From: JBCCGI01 sp039029355
Lineage (GTDB): Bacteria; Planctomycetota; UBA1135; GCA-002686595
Reading direction: 5' to 3'
Length of the DNA stretch: 64,000 bases
Assembly (NCBI GenBank): GCA_039029355.1
Contig: JBCCGI010000014.1
Coordinates: 62,001-126,000 of the forward strand
The notes under the pieces are model-generated. The model saw nothing but the letters and a program-made list of their open reading frames with translations. It ran no database searches and was not told where the DNA came from. Made by a program: the position numbers and the translations under genes. This document shows positions 40,762 to 52,611 of the stretch, piece after piece (positions within the stretch are counted from its first letter, which is position 1; every line of letters begins with the position of its first letter).

Positions 40762-43688
40762 GCGTCCAGCGTCAACGCCAGCGCCGCCGTCAACGCGATC
40801 GGCAGCGTCGCGCCAGGCGATGCGTCGAGCAGCGCCCCCTGCGCGTAGATCGTCACCCCCGCCAGCGTCGCCTGCGGCGGGATCGACAGGGTCACCGGCG
40901 CCGGCTCGGTGCCCGTCCACGGCGCGCCGCTGAGGGCGGGTTGCACCGGGTTCGGCGGCAGGAAGCTGATCAGGAGCTCCGCCGGAGCTCCGCCTCCCGC
41001 GAGCCCCAGGCCCGGGATCGGCGTCCCGCACGGGAAGGCCGGGTCGGGCGCGGTCGCGACGAGCACGAGCGGCAGCGAGCCGGCCGCCTGGGTGCCGAGC
41101 GGGTTGTCGACGCCCAACTCGAGGTCGGCGCCTACCGCGGGGATGCCGGACAGCGCGACCAGGCTGCCCTCGGCGGTGCCGTCGCAGCCGTAGGGGAGCA
41201 GCTCCCAGGCGGGCTCCTCGTCGAAGAGGAGCCACAGCGCGCCGTGGTCGACGCCGCCGTCCTCGGAGCCGGGCATCCCGACCGCCCAGTCGTTGACGCC
41301 GTCGCCGTTGAAGTCGCCCAGCAGCCCGAGCGACGCGCCGAAGTTGTCGCCGTCGACGAGCACGCCGTCGAAGCCGGCGCCTCCTCCCGCTCCGACGCGC
41401 TCGTGGGCCTTCACGGTGCCGTCTGCGTTGAGGTAGAGGCGCCACACGGCCCCGTCGTTCACGCCGGCACCGTCGGCGAAGGGGGCGCCGACCAGCAGGT
41501 CGAAGACCCCGTCCTCGTCCAGGTCGGTCGCGGCGACCGCGCGGCCGAAGCCGTCGCCGGTGCCGACCTCGCCGAGGAGGCCGGCGGCGAGCGTGTTGAT
41601 GTAGTGCGCGTCCTTGACCGTGCCGTCCGGCTGCAGGAGCAGGATCCAGACCGCGCCGGTGGCGGAGCCGCCGTCGTCGTCACCGGGCGCGCCGGCAACG
41701 AGGTCGACGACGCCGTCGCCGTCGAAGTCGCCGACCAGGCTCAGCCCGGCCCCGAACTCGTCGTAGTCGGCGAGCCCGCTCGGCAGGCCGGCCAGGCCCT
41801 GCGTGATCTCAACCTCGTTCTTCACGGTGCCGTTGGCGTTCAGGAAGAGGATCCACACCGACCCGGGCACGCCGGCGCCGCTGGTCGAGCCGGGCTCGCC
41901 CACGGCGAGGTCGAAGACCCCGTCGCCGTCCAGGTCGCCGAGCGGCGCGAGCGAGCGGCCGAAGGCGTGCCCGTCGAGCGAACCACCGAAGCCTCCGATG
42001 CCCTCGCCGATCTTGCGCTGCGACAGCACCGAGCCGTCGGCGTTCAGGAAGAGGATCCACACCGAGCCGTCCCGCGAGCCGGTCGCGTCGTCGTCGGGCA
42101 CGCCCACGGCGATGTCGATGCGGCCGTTGCCGTCGAGGTCTCCGATCGGCGCGACCGCGGCGCCGAAGTCGTCCTGATCCTGAAGCAACCCGGTGAAGCC
42201 GCCCACGCCTTGGGTGATCTCGCTGTAGGACTTCACCGTGCCGTCCGCGTTGAGGAAGAGCACCCAGACCGCGCCGGCGTTGTTGCCCGCGGTGTCGTCG
42301 TCCTCGGCGCCGACCACGAGATCGAGTACGCCGTCGCCGTCGAGGTCGCCGATCGGCGCGACGGCCGTGCCGAAGCGCTCGCCGTCCTCGAGCGTGTTGG
42401 GAAACGTTCCGCCCGGGCCGGTGCCGATCTTCACGGTCTGTACCACGAACCCGGTGGGGTCGAGGTCCAGCCGCCAGACCGCGCCAAGTCCGCCGCCGCT
42501 TCCGCCGATGCCGTCATCCCCGGTCGCGCCTACCGCGAGCTCGTCGAAGCCGTCGCCGTCGAGGTCGCCCAGGAAGCCGAGCGACGCACCGAACTGATCC
42601 ACGGGATCGAGGGTGCCTAGGAAGCCTCCGGAGGTCTCGTCGATCTGCTGCGTCGCGAGTATCGCCCCGGCGGAGTCCAGCAGGTGCACGAACACCGCGC
42701 CCTCGCTCGCGCCGAAGTTCGACGCGGCGACCGCGAGGTCAAGCGCGCCATCGTCGTTCAGGTCGCCGACGAACGCGAGGCCCGCCCCGTAGGCGTCCGA
42801 GCCCGCCAAAGGGGACCCCAGCTTCACCTGGCTCTGCACCGTTCCGTCGATCGCGAGCTCGAGCAGGTAGACCGCGCCGCGCGGCGACGGCCCACCGAGG
42901 TCGTCGAACGGGGCGCCCACGGCCAGGTCGACGACCCCGTCGTCGTTCCAGTCGCCCGCGGCCAGGGTCTCTCCGAAGAGGTCCTCGGTTTCGAGGGTGC
43001 CCGCGAAGCCGCCGGAGTCCTCGGTGATCTGCACCTGTGACTCGACGGTGCCGTCGGTGTTCAAGAAGAGCACGTACACCGATCCGCGGTAGGACGACGT
43101 GCCCTCTGCCCCGACCGCCAGGTCGGCGACTCCGTCGCCATCCAGGTCGCCGAGCGAGGCGAGGCCGCTGCCCAATCGGTCGTTCGGCACCAGCGCTCCG
43201 ACGAAGCCGCCCTCGCCCTGGGTGATCAGCGTATGCGACTTCACGCGCCCGTCGGGCTGCAGGAAGAGGATCCAGACCGCGCCGCGGTTGCCGTCGTGGA
43301 AGCTCTCGCCCACCGCGAGGTCGCAGACGCCATCGCCGTCGAGGTCTCCCAGCGGCGCCACCGCGCTCCCGAAGAACCTGTCGATCTGCCCGGTGAAGCC
43401 TCCCTGCGACTGACCGATGCGCTGGTAGTTCTCGATCGTGCCGTCGCTGGCGGGGAACAGGATCTGGACGAAGTCGCCGCCCCAGCCGCCGACGGCGATC
43501 TCGTCGTCGCCGTCGGAGTCGAGGTCGCCGATGGCGCGCACCGACCCTCCAAAGCGGCCGAAGTCGTCGACCAGGTCCGGAAAGTCCTTCCTATCGTTGC
43601 TGATCTTGAGGGTGTTGGCCGTCTGGGCGCTCGTGGCGCTAGCGGTGATGATGATGAGGAGGAGGAGGGCGGTCAGGTTCCGATTCAA
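40758..43688 (-). CDS. Exported FG-GAP repeat protein
   Basis: A 976-residue protein with a signal peptide (NRNLTALLLLIIITASATSA) and about twelve integrin-alpha-like FG-GAP units of ~75 residues. Each has a calcium-loop motif such as GDLDGDGVADLAVG, followed by GAVWILFLNADGTVK. Together they would form one or two beta-propellers outside the cell. The last ~130 residues form a separate beta domain (TLAGVTIYAQGALLDASPG) that looks like the conserved tail of planctomycete exported proteins. The start is TTG 43688, supported by an in-frame TAG three codons upstream and GGAG further up. It is the only long gene here whose DNA is strongly self-similar. Confidence 0.9.
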   Translation of the reverse strand: MNRNLTALLLLIIITASATSAQTANTLKISNDRKDFPDLVDDFGRFGGSVRAIGDLDSDGDDEIAVGGWGGDFVQILFPASDGTIENYQRIGQSQGGFTGQIDRFFGSAVAPLGDLDGDGVCDLAVGESFHDGNRGAVWILFLQPDGRVKSHTLITQGEGGFVGALVPNDRLGSGLASLGDLDGDGVADLAVGAEGTSSYRGSVYVLFLNTDGTVESQVQITEDSGGFAGTLETEDLFGETLAAGDWNDDGVVDLAVGAPFDDLGGPSPRGAVYLLELAIDGTVQSQVKLGSPLAGSDAYGAGLAFVGDLNDDGALDLAVAASNFGASEGAVFVHLLDSAGAILATQQIDETSGGFLGTLDPVDQFGASLGFLGDLDGDGFDELAVGATGDDGIGGSGGGLGAVWRLDLDPTGFVVQTVKIGTGPGGTFPNTLEDGERFGTAVAPIGDLDGDGVLDLVVGAEDDDTAGNNAGAVWVLFLNADGTVKSYSEITQGVGGFTGLLQDQDDFGAAVAPIGDLDGNGRIDIAVGVPDDDATGSRDGSVWILFLNADGSVLSQRKIGEGIGGFGGSLDGHAFGRSLAPLGDLDGDGVFDLAVGEPGSTSGAGVPGSVWILFLNANGTVKNEVEITQGLAGLPSGLADYDEFGAGLSLVGDFDGDGVVDLVAGAPGDDDGGSATGAVWILLLQPDGTVKDAHYINTLAAGLLGEVGTGDGFGRAVAATDLDEDGVFDLLVGAPFADGAGVNDGAVWRLYLNADGTVKAHERVGAGGGAGFDGVLVDGDNFGASLGLLGDFNGDGVNDWAVGMPGSEDGGVDHGALWLLFDEEPAWELLPYGCDGTAEGSLVALSGIPAVGADLELGVDNPLGTQAAGSLPLVLVATAPDPAFPCGTPIPGLGLAGGGAPAELLISFLPPNPVQPALSGAPWTGTEPAPVTLSIPPQATLAGVTIYAQGALLDASPGATLPIALTAALALTLDA

Positions 43689-43773
43689 GGCGAGCTACTC
43701 CAGGGCTAGGGGCCGGCAAGTACGGCATGTCGCCGAGCCCATCCCGCTCCCTGAAATTCGCCTTTCTTTCGCG

Positions 43774-46177
<2,404 letters not shown>

Positions 46178-46185
<8 letters not shown>

Positions 46186-46813
46186 CCCGCAGCGGCCTCC
46201 CGCAGGCCTGCAGCGCGGTGTGGTAGCGCTCGGAAAGCACGCTGTCCGAGACCCCCACGCGCCGCGCCGCTTCGTGGTTCGACAGGCCCTCGTAGAGCCG
46301 CAGCAGTACGGCCTCGCGCAGCTCGGGCCGGAGCGCGGCGAGGGTTTGGCTGACCCGCGCGACCGCCTCGCGATCGAGCGCGACCCGCGAAGGCGTCGAA
46401 GAGCGCGCGAGCAGCGCCTCGTGGAGCCCGTTGGCGCGCTTGGCGGCCTCGCCGGGGGGGACCAGGTCGGTCGCGTTCGCCGGCAGGCGGCGGCCTCGGC
46501 GCCGTGCGTTGCGGAGCTTGTTGGTCAGGATCGAGGCGGCCCAGCGCTGCAGCGAACCGGGGCCGCGGTACTCGAAGCGAGCGAGCGTGCGGACCATCTC
46601 CAGGTGCACTTCCTGCAGCAGGTCGTCGACCTGGAGCGTCCCGACGCCGTGGGGAGCGCAGCGAAAGCGGGCCAGCACCTCGAGACGTGCGTCCACGCGC
46701 CGCAGCAGACCCTCCCAGGACGCGCCGTCTCCCGCACGGGCCCCGGACAGATGACGACGGGTGTCGAGCGAGGGCTTCGAGGTCGCGTTGTACATCGATT
46801 TGGATCCGTCCAT
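46178..46813 (-). CDS. ECF-type sigma factor paired with a TPR kinase
   Basis: A 211-residue sigma-70 family protein. Region 2 contains WEGLLRRVDARLEVLARFR, VDDLLQEVHLEMVRTLARFE and SLQRWAASILTNKLRNARRR. Region 4 has LRPELREAVLLRLYEGLSNH, EAARRVGVSDSVLSERYHTAL. ATG 46813 opens the frame's coding part; an in-frame ATG at 46795 is also possible, and the codons before 46813 lie in an A-rich upstream region. The 3' end overlaps the kinase gene by 8 bp. Divergent from the beta-helix gene across a 119-bp gap. Confidence 0.85.
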
Positions 46814-46932
46814 TTGGGCGCAAGTCCCGATCGTAGCACGCAGAAAAAAATCGCAGCGAACGCCGAAGGTAACGGGCAAGCGGACCTGAGGAGGGCGAAC
46901 ACTCCCCCCCAAGTCCCAAACACAGTTTCGCT

Positions 46933-48627
46933 ATGACTCTTTGTCTCCGCCTCCGCGGCCTGCGCGCCGTGGTTCCGCTCGCCCTTCTTGCCTCCGCGCC
47001 TTGGGCCCAATCCGTCTGGTACGTCGACGCCGCAGCCACCGGGCCCGAGCTCGGCACCAAGGCCCTCCCGTTCATCACCATCAACGCAGCCATCGCCAAC
47101 GCGGCGGCCGGCGACACGATCAACGTGCTCGACGGCACTTACAACGAGGTCGTCCGCGTCGACAAGCCGCTGCAGCTGGAGGCCCTTCCGACCGCGACGA
47201 TTCAGGTCCAGAGCGAGGACGCCTTCAGCGGAACCTCGCGCGACGTCGGGATCATCCTGGACTCCTCGATGAACGCTCTCGGGCCGGACACGCTGGTGCG
47301 CGGCTTCACGATCCTCGCCCCCGAGTCGTCGGCGCAGCTGACGACCGGCATCCTGGCCACCGACTTCGGCCTTCTCATCGGCGAAACCATGACGCCGTCC
47401 CACCTCTCCAACTCGCCGGTGATCGAGCAGAACCGCGTCTTCGGCTGCCAGTACGGGGTCGTCGTGGAGGCGGTGGGAGACAAGACCATCTGCGCGCCGC
47501 GAATCGTGCGGAACACGCTGTTCGGCGGCGAGCTCTGCTCCGACGGACAGGCCGCCGCCGGCGTCGAGGCCGGCAACTTCAGCGGCGGCTTCATGGAGGT
47601 CTCCATGCGCGCCAACCGCATCTTCGGCTTCGAGAGCGGCGTCTTCGTTTACGGCGACCAGCTCGGGCCTGTCTTCGCGCAGACGGACGGGAACCTGGTG
47701 GCCTTCTGCGAGAGCGGGTTCTACTTGAACCCAGCGACGGTCGTTGTCTCGGTGAACGACACGATCGCGTACAGCGCCCCGTCGTCGCCGCTCTCCCAGG
47801 CGGCCGGCATCGTCAACCTCTCCGACGATCTGACCCTCGTCAACACGCTGATCTGGGTGCCGGACGATGAGTCCGGCGCGAGCCCCTGCCCGCTGCCGCC
47901 GCTCGACCTGGCGCCCGACCTGGTGGGGAACGCGCCGACGGCCCTCTCCGGGGGCTTCGTGACCGAGGACGCCGCGCCGGCCGGCTACGACCCCGCCTTC
48001 GTGAACGTCTTCGGGGTCGACTTTCGGCTGCAGTCGACGTCGTCGGCGATCGACGCGGGGATCGGCGGGCCGCTGACGCCCGGCCAGTTCCTAGAGACGC
48101 CCGACGACAACGTCGGAGGCGCGCGCTTTGCGAACCCACGCCTGTCCCCGCTCAGCACGAGCGTCGCTGCCCTGGTCGATCAGGGCGCGTTCGAGCTCTC
48201 CTCGGTCGAGCTTGCGGTGACGTCGGCCTACGGCGGCTCCCTGCCGCCCGAGGACTCGCTGCACGGAACCCCGATCTACACCGATCGCGTCTACGACGTG
48301 CAACAGAACGCGATCCCCGCCACGACGCTCGGCCTGCGCGGCCGCGGAGGGGACATTTGCCTCGTGCTGACGGCCGCGGTCACGCCGACCAACGCGCTCG
48401 ATCCGGTGCTCGGCAACCTGATGATCGACCCCTTCACCTTCGTGTCGATCCCGGTGCCGCTCAGCCCCGCGGGTCCGGATCAGACCATCGGAACGCTGCC
48501 GATCTCCCTCGGCGCGCTGCCGGCCGAGTCGACCTTCGACATGCAGGCGGCCTTCGTCCGCATCAACGCGGCCGGGGTCATCGACGGCGGGTTCAGCCGT
48601 CGCGTGCGCTTCGAGGTCAACGAGTAG
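46933..48627 (+). CDS. Exported right-handed beta-helix protein
   Basis: A 564-residue protein with a signal peptide (RAVVPLALLASAPWAQS) followed by WYVDAAATGPELGTKALPF and TINAAIANAAAGDTINVLDG, the usual DUF1565/beta-helix opening. Repeats with LVRGFTIL, PVIEQNRVFGCQYGVVVEA and MRANRIFGFESGVFVYG follow. From ~450 on a separate beta domain (TTLGLRGRGGDICLV) resembles the tail of exported planctomycete proteins. Such proteins often bind or cleave polysaccharides, but no catalytic residues are evident. No Shine-Dalgarno sequence is seen. Its 3' end overlaps the convergent MFS gene by 11 bp. Confidence 0.83.
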   Translation: MTLCLRLRGLRAVVPLALLASAPWAQSVWYVDAAATGPELGTKALPFITINAAIANAAAGDTINVLDGTYNEVVRVDKPLQLEALPTATIQVQSEDAFSGTSRDVGIILDSSMNALGPDTLVRGFTILAPESSAQLTTGILATDFGLLIGETMTPSHLSNSPVIEQNRVFGCQYGVVVEAVGDKTICAPRIVRNTLFGGELCSDGQAAAGVEAGNFSGGFMEVSMRANRIFGFESGVFVYGDQLGPVFAQTDGNLVAFCESGFYLNPATVVVSVNDTIAYSAPSSPLSQAAGIVNLSDDLTLVNTLIWVPDDESGASPCPLPPLDLAPDLVGNAPTALSGGFVTEDAAPAGYDPAFVNVFGVDFRLQSTSSAIDAGIGGPLTPGQFLETPDDNVGGARFANPRLSPLSTSVAALVDQGAFELSSVELAVTSAYGGSLPPEDSLHGTPIYTDRVYDVQQNAIPATTLGLRGRGGDICLVLTAAVTPTNALDPVLGNLMIDPFTFVSIPVPLSPAGPDQTIGTLPISLGALPAESTFDMQAAFVRINAAGVIDGGFSRRVRFEVNE

Positions 48628-49909
48628 CGCTCGCGGCCGCTCTCCTGGAGCCCTCGGCGTCGTCCGGGGGCTCCTCTCGTCTCCAAAGCGCGCGCGCTCC
48701 GGGGTGGAGCGCCGCGGAGCTGAGCAGCAGCACGGCATAGGCCGCCGAGGCTCCGGCGAGGAGCGTTTGAGGAGCGCGGCCCTCGGCCAGCGACAGCACG
48801 GCCGAGGTGCCCGCCAGGATGCCGGCCGCCTGCATCGGCGCGCGCGTGCCGAAGATGCGGCCGCGCATGCCGGCTGGCACCTCTTCGTGCACGAGCGTCG
48901 TATCCAACACCATCGTCGCGAAGATCAGCGTGCCGCCGACGGCGGCGAGCAGCAGCGAGGCGTACCGCGCCCCGGTCAGCGCGTAGACCGGCAGCGCGAC
49001 CGTCAGCAGCAGCAGCAGCAGGAGCAGCGCGCGTCCCAGCCGCAGCCGGCGCGCGAGCCGCGGCGCAAGCACGCCTCCGACGCCTCCGCCGATGCCGAAG
49101 CACGCGAGCGACAGCGGCACCCACACATCGGGGGCGCCGCCCAGCGTCTCCTCGACGAACGCCGGCAGTACCGGGTACCACGCACCGACGAAGCAGTACG
49201 TGAGGAAGAAGTTGCCCGTCGTGTAGACGAGCATGCGGTGGCGGGCCAGGTAGCGCAGCCCCTTGCCGACCTCGCCCCAGAGCTCGCCCGCGTGCCGCGC
49301 GGGTTCGTTGTGCCGCGGCAGCGTCAGGCGCATCAGGAACGCGATCGACACCGCGAAGCCGGCCGAGTCCGCCACGAAGCAGCCGTTCTTCCCCACGGCG
49401 CCGATCAGGAAGCCGCCTAGCGCCGTGCCCAGCAGCAGGTTCACCGAGCTCGTGATCGTCGACAGCCCGTTGGCGTCGGCCAGCCGGTCCGGCGGCACGA
49501 GGTCGGGGATCGCGCTCTGGCGCGCGGGATGAAAGACGGTCGAGATGGTGCTGAACACCATCGCGATCGCGAAGAGCGGCGCGCGCGTCGGCAGCGCGGC
49601 CAGCCACGGGATCGCGAGCAGCAGGAGCCCGGCCGCGATGTCGCATCCGATCAGCAGCCGCCGCCGATCGAAGCGGTCGACGACCGCGCCGGCGACGGGC
49701 CCGAGGCACAGCATCGGCAGCGTCTCGAGCAGCATGACCAGCGCCACGTCGCGCTCCGGGTCGTCGCCCGACGCGCGCGCCAGCTCGTGCACCAGCAGGA
49801 TGAACGCCATGCGCCCGACGTTCGAGCCCAGCTCGGAGATCGAAGTCGCCGCCCACAGCCGGCGGAAGCCGGGATCGGCCAGCAGCTCTCTATGCGCCGT
49901 CGTCAGCAT
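48617..49909 (-). CDS. MFS transporter
   Basis: A 430-residue protein with about twelve membrane helices. FRRLWAATSISELGSNVGRM at the start and VAGAVVDRFDRRRLLIGCDI (the loop 2-3 motif of the family) fit MFS drug-efflux type permeases (MFS_3/enterobactin exporter-like). PARQSAIPDLVPPDRLADAN is another typical segment. The ATG lies 20 bp inside the end of the recD2 gene, so the two may be co-transcribed. The cargo is unknown. Confidence 0.9.
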   Translation of the reverse strand: MLTTAHRELLADPGFRRLWAATSISELGSNVGRMAFILLVHELARASGDDPERDVALVMLLETLPMLCLGPVAGAVVDRFDRRRLLIGCDIAAGLLLLAIPWLAALPTRAPLFAIAMVFSTISTVFHPARQSAIPDLVPPDRLADANGLSTITSSVNLLLGTALGGFLIGAVGKNGCFVADSAGFAVSIAFLMRLTLPRHNEPARHAGELWGEVGKGLRYLARHRMLVYTTGNFFLTYCFVGAWYPVLPAFVEETLGGAPDVWVPLSLACFGIGGGVGGVLAPRLARRLRLGRALLLLLLLLTVALPVYALTGARYASLLLAAVGGTLIFATMVLDTTLVHEEVPAGMRGRIFGTRAPMQAAGILAGTSAVLSLAEGRAPQTLLAGASAAYAVLLLSSAALHPGARALWRREEPPDDAEGSRRAAASATR

Positions 49910-52130
49910 GCTGGCGCAGACGTTCGTCGAGCGCGCTCCTGCGCTCTCTTTGGTCCGCGTTGTCGACGGCCATCTTCAGCGCGCGCTCCGAGCCGACGAG
50001 CACCACCAGCTGCCGCGCGCGCGTCACCGCGGTGTAGAGCAGGTGCCGCTGCAGCATCAGGTAGTGCGTCGTAACGACCGGAAAGACGACGGCCGGGAAC
50101 TCGCCGCCCTGTGAGCGGTGCACCGTGATCGCGAAGGCCGGCTGCAGGTCCGACAGCTCGCCCTTCGTGTAGCCCACGTGGCGCTCCGGGTAGCGCACCG
50201 TCAACCCGCTGCCGTCCGGCTCGATCCGCGTAATGCGGCCCATGTCGCCGTTGAAGACCTCTTTCTCGTAGTCGTTGCGCGTGTGGATCACGCGGTCGCC
50301 CGTGCGCCAGACGCGGCCGCGGTAGTGGATCTCGTGGCCGGCCGCGCCCAGCGCCTCGCGGAGCCGGGCGTTCAGCGCGTCGACGCCGCAGTCGCCGCGG
50401 TACATCGGCGCGAGCACCTGCACGTCGCGGACCCAGTCGAGCCCGAAGCGGCGCGGGATGCGCTCGGTGACGACCTCGACCAGGCGCTCGGCCGCGCGGG
50501 CCGGTTCCTCGCTGGGGAAGAAGAAGAAGTCGGAGCCCGGTTGGTCCGCCTCGCCGTACTCGGGGACGTCGCCCCCGAGGATGCGGTGCGCGTTCGACAC
50601 GATGCGGCTGTGCTGCGCCTGGCGGAAGATCTGCGTCAGGCGGTAGAGCGGCACGCGCTCGCTCGCGATCAGGTCCGCCAGCACGTTGCCGGCCGAGACC
50701 GAGGGCAGCTGGTCGGGGTCGCCGACGAGCACCAGTCGCATCGGCGGCTGCACCGCCTTCGCCAGGTGGTGCGCGAGCACCACATCGAGCATCGAGATCT
50801 CGTCGACCACGACGATGTCGGCCTCGATCGGGTTGCCCGCGTCGTGCTGGAACCTGCCCGTGCCCGGCTCGAAGCCCAGCAGGCGGTGGACGGTCTTCGC
50901 GTCGCGCCCGGTCGCCGCCGACAGGCGCTTCGCGGCGCGCCCGGTCGGCGACGCGAGTGCCACGCGCGCGCCCGCGGCCTCGGCCAGCGACACCACCAGG
51001 CGCACGATCGTCGTCTTGCCGACACCGGGGCCGCCCGTGAGCAGCGCCAGCGGATGCGCGAGGAGCCCGAGCACCGCGTCGCGCTGCAGCGGGTGCAGCT
51101 CGAGGTCCGCCGCGCGCTCGGCTTCGGCGAGGTTCTCGGGCGAGGCCAGCGGGCGCATCTCGCCGGCGTCGAGCAGAGCCGCGAGGTTCGCGGCGAGCGC
51201 GCGCTCGCAGGTGTGCAGCATCGGCAGGTAGACGCGCTCGGGAGCGTCGTCGGGCTGCTCGAGCACCACGTCGCCGCGCTCGGCCAGCAGCTCTAGCGCC
51301 TCGGCGAAGGCGTCCGGCGCGCAGTCGCGCAGGAGCTCGGCGGCCGCCTCGCACAGGTTCTCGCGCGGCAGCAGCGAGTGCCCGTCGTTCGACGCCTGCC
51401 GCAGCTGGTGGACGAGCGCGGCGCCGCGCCGCTCGACGCTGTCGGCCGGGATGCCGAGCTTGGTAGCCACCCGATCCGCGGTCTGGAAGCCGATGCCCTG
51501 CACGTCGCGCGCGAGCAGATACGGGTTCTCGCGGATCTTCGGCTCGGCGTCGACGCCGTAGCGGCGCAGCACGGCCTCGGCCTGCCAGGGGCCCAGCTCG
51601 AGGCCCATCAGGAACGCGTACAGCTCGCGCGTCCCGTGGTCGGCGCGCACGCGCTCGATCAGCTTCTCGCGGACCGGGGGGCGCAGGCCGCGCACCTCGG
51701 CGAGCCGCTCGGGGTGCTCGCGGATCACCGCGAGCGCGTTCGTGCCCAGAGCTTCGACGATCCGTTCGGCCAGGACCTGGCCGATGCCCTCGAAGGCGCT
51801 CGACGCCAGATAGCGGGCCAGCCCCTTTGCGTCGAGCGGCGGGAGCGGCGTCAGCGATTCGAAGGCGAACTGCCGCCCGTGGCTCGCGTGCGTGGTCCAG
51901 CGCCCGGTCAGCCGCACACGCTGACCGTCGGCCGGCGCGGGGGTGTTTCCGACCGCGGTGGCCTGCATGCGGACCAGCGCCAGGCTCTTGGGGTCGTCGT
52001 AACCCCTTTCTGGGAGTATTCTTAGGACCGAATAGAGGCTGCCCTCGTCGTGGTACGTGACGCGCTCGATCACGCCCTGGAGCACGGTCCCGGGCGCAGC
52101 GGTCTCGCGGTGGGTCGGCGGAGGAGCCAC
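49890..52130 (-). CDS. recD2: RecD2-type DNA helicase
   Basis: A 746-residue SF1B 5'-3' helicase of the RecD2 type, which works without RecBC. The N-terminal ~320 residues have the RecD2 OB and helix-hairpin-helix part (SSAFEGIGQVLAERIVEALG, RDVQGIGFQTADRVA). Walker A is GGPGVGKTT, Walker B is VVVDEISMLD, and VLVGDPDQLPSVSAGNVLADL and AFAITVHRSQGGEFPAVVFP are the later motifs, ending with YTAVTRARQLVVLVG. The start is GTG 52130, three bases after a hairpin. Length fits the family. Confidence 0.93.
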   Translation of the reverse strand: MAPPPTHRETAAPGTVLQGVIERVTYHDEGSLYSVLRILPERGYDDPKSLALVRMQATAVGNTPAPADGQRVRLTGRWTTHASHGRQFAFESLTPLPPLDAKGLARYLASSAFEGIGQVLAERIVEALGTNALAVIREHPERLAEVRGLRPPVREKLIERVRADHGTRELYAFLMGLELGPWQAEAVLRRYGVDAEPKIRENPYLLARDVQGIGFQTADRVATKLGIPADSVERRGAALVHQLRQASNDGHSLLPRENLCEAAAELLRDCAPDAFAEALELLAERGDVVLEQPDDAPERVYLPMLHTCERALAANLAALLDAGEMRPLASPENLAEAERAADLELHPLQRDAVLGLLAHPLALLTGGPGVGKTTIVRLVVSLAEAAGARVALASPTGRAAKRLSAATGRDAKTVHRLLGFEPGTGRFQHDAGNPIEADIVVVDEISMLDVVLAHHLAKAVQPPMRLVLVGDPDQLPSVSAGNVLADLIASERVPLYRLTQIFRQAQHSRIVSNAHRILGGDVPEYGEADQPGSDFFFFPSEEPARAAERLVEVVTERIPRRFGLDWVRDVQVLAPMYRGDCGVDALNARLREALGAAGHEIHYRGRVWRTGDRVIHTRNDYEKEVFNGDMGRITRIEPDGSGLTVRYPERHVGYTKGELSDLQPAFAITVHRSQGGEFPAVVFPVVTTHYLMLQRHLLYTAVTRARQLVVLVGSERALKMAVDNADQRERRSALDERLRQHADDGA

Positions 52131-52133
52131 GCC

Positions 52134-52157
52134 GGGGAGGATCCGGGCGGCCTCCCC
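52134..52157 (-). promoter_or_regulatory. Hairpin just before the recD2 start codon
   Basis: GGGGAGG (52134-52140) and CCTCCCC (52151-52157) pair around 10 nt. On the recD2 mRNA the 5' arm reads GGGGAGG, a Shine-Dalgarno-like string that would be hidden in the stem, and the hairpin ends three bases before the GTG. It could dampen translation. Confidence 0.4.
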
Positions 52158-52196
52158 TCGGGTCCACCATTAAACCGAGCCCGTCGGATTTGGTCC

Positions 52197-52224
52197 TTGC
52201 CCCCGCGCCTTCGCCGCGCAGAAT
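52197..52224 (+). promoter_or_regulatory. Candidate promoter for rpsU
   Basis: TTGCCC (52197-52202) and CAGAAT (52219-52224) match four of six positions each of the -35 and -10 consensus, with a 16-bp spacer. The predicted transcript has a leader of about 45 nt without a clear Shine-Dalgarno sequence. Confidence 0.35.
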
Positions 52225-52274
52225 AGTCGCCCCTTTCGCCCGGTCCACCCCAGCAAGGCACCAGAACAACCCGC

Positions 52275-52493
52275 ATGTCCGTCAAGGTCGAGGTCCGCTC
52301 CAACGAGTCCCTGGAAGCAGCGCTGCGCCGCTTCAAGCGTCAGTGCAACTACAGCGGTGTCTTCCGCCTCGCCAAGGCGAACACCTGGCACGAGAAGCGT
52401 TCCGACCGCCGCCGCCGCGAGCGTCGCGAGCGCATGCGGACCATCCTCAAGGCGGCACGGCGCCAGCGCTACGCGCTTCGGCGCGGTCGCTAG
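52275..52493 (+). CDS. rpsU: 30S ribosomal protein S21
   Basis: A 72-residue basic protein with the S21 pattern: VEVRSNESLEAALRRFKRQC, then SGVFRLAKANTWHEKRSDRR and an Arg-rich tail (RRERRERMRTILKAARRQRY). S21 binds the 30S platform near the anti-Shine-Dalgarno end of 16S rRNA and helps initiation. Length is normal. A perfect 18-bp palindrome follows the stop by 7 bp; the pseudouridine synthase gene comes next on the same strand. Confidence 0.95.
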   Translation: MSVKVEVRSNESLEAALRRFKRQCNYSGVFRLAKANTWHEKRSDRRRRERRERMRTILKAARRQRYALRRGR

Positions 52494-52500
52494 CCCTCGT

Positions 52501-52518
52501 CCGCTCCGCGCGGAGCGG
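52501..52518. terminator. 18-bp perfect palindrome after rpsU
   Basis: CCGCTCCGCGCGGAGCGG is its own reverse complement. As RNA it would make a 6-bp stem with a CGCGCG loop. It lies between rpsU and the next gene and may partly separate their expression. No T run follows. Confidence 0.4.
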
Positions 52519-52611
52519 GCTCCGGGGTAGCGTCCCGGCGCGGCTTCTTCCAACGCAGCGGCCCCGGCCGGACCGGGCACGGGCGCCGCGCACGATGCGG
52601 AGAGAGCTTCG

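Noticed and set aside
40941..42620. 559-residue plus-strand frame opposite the FG-GAP gene
   Set aside because: It is the mirror of the repeated calcium-loop codons and itself looks repetitive only for that reason.
40800..43600. Regularly spaced repeats that could suggest a CRISPR array
   Set aside because: The units are ~225 bp, imperfect and in frame, encoding FG-GAP repeats; no 25-40 bp direct repeat with unique spacers and no cas gene.
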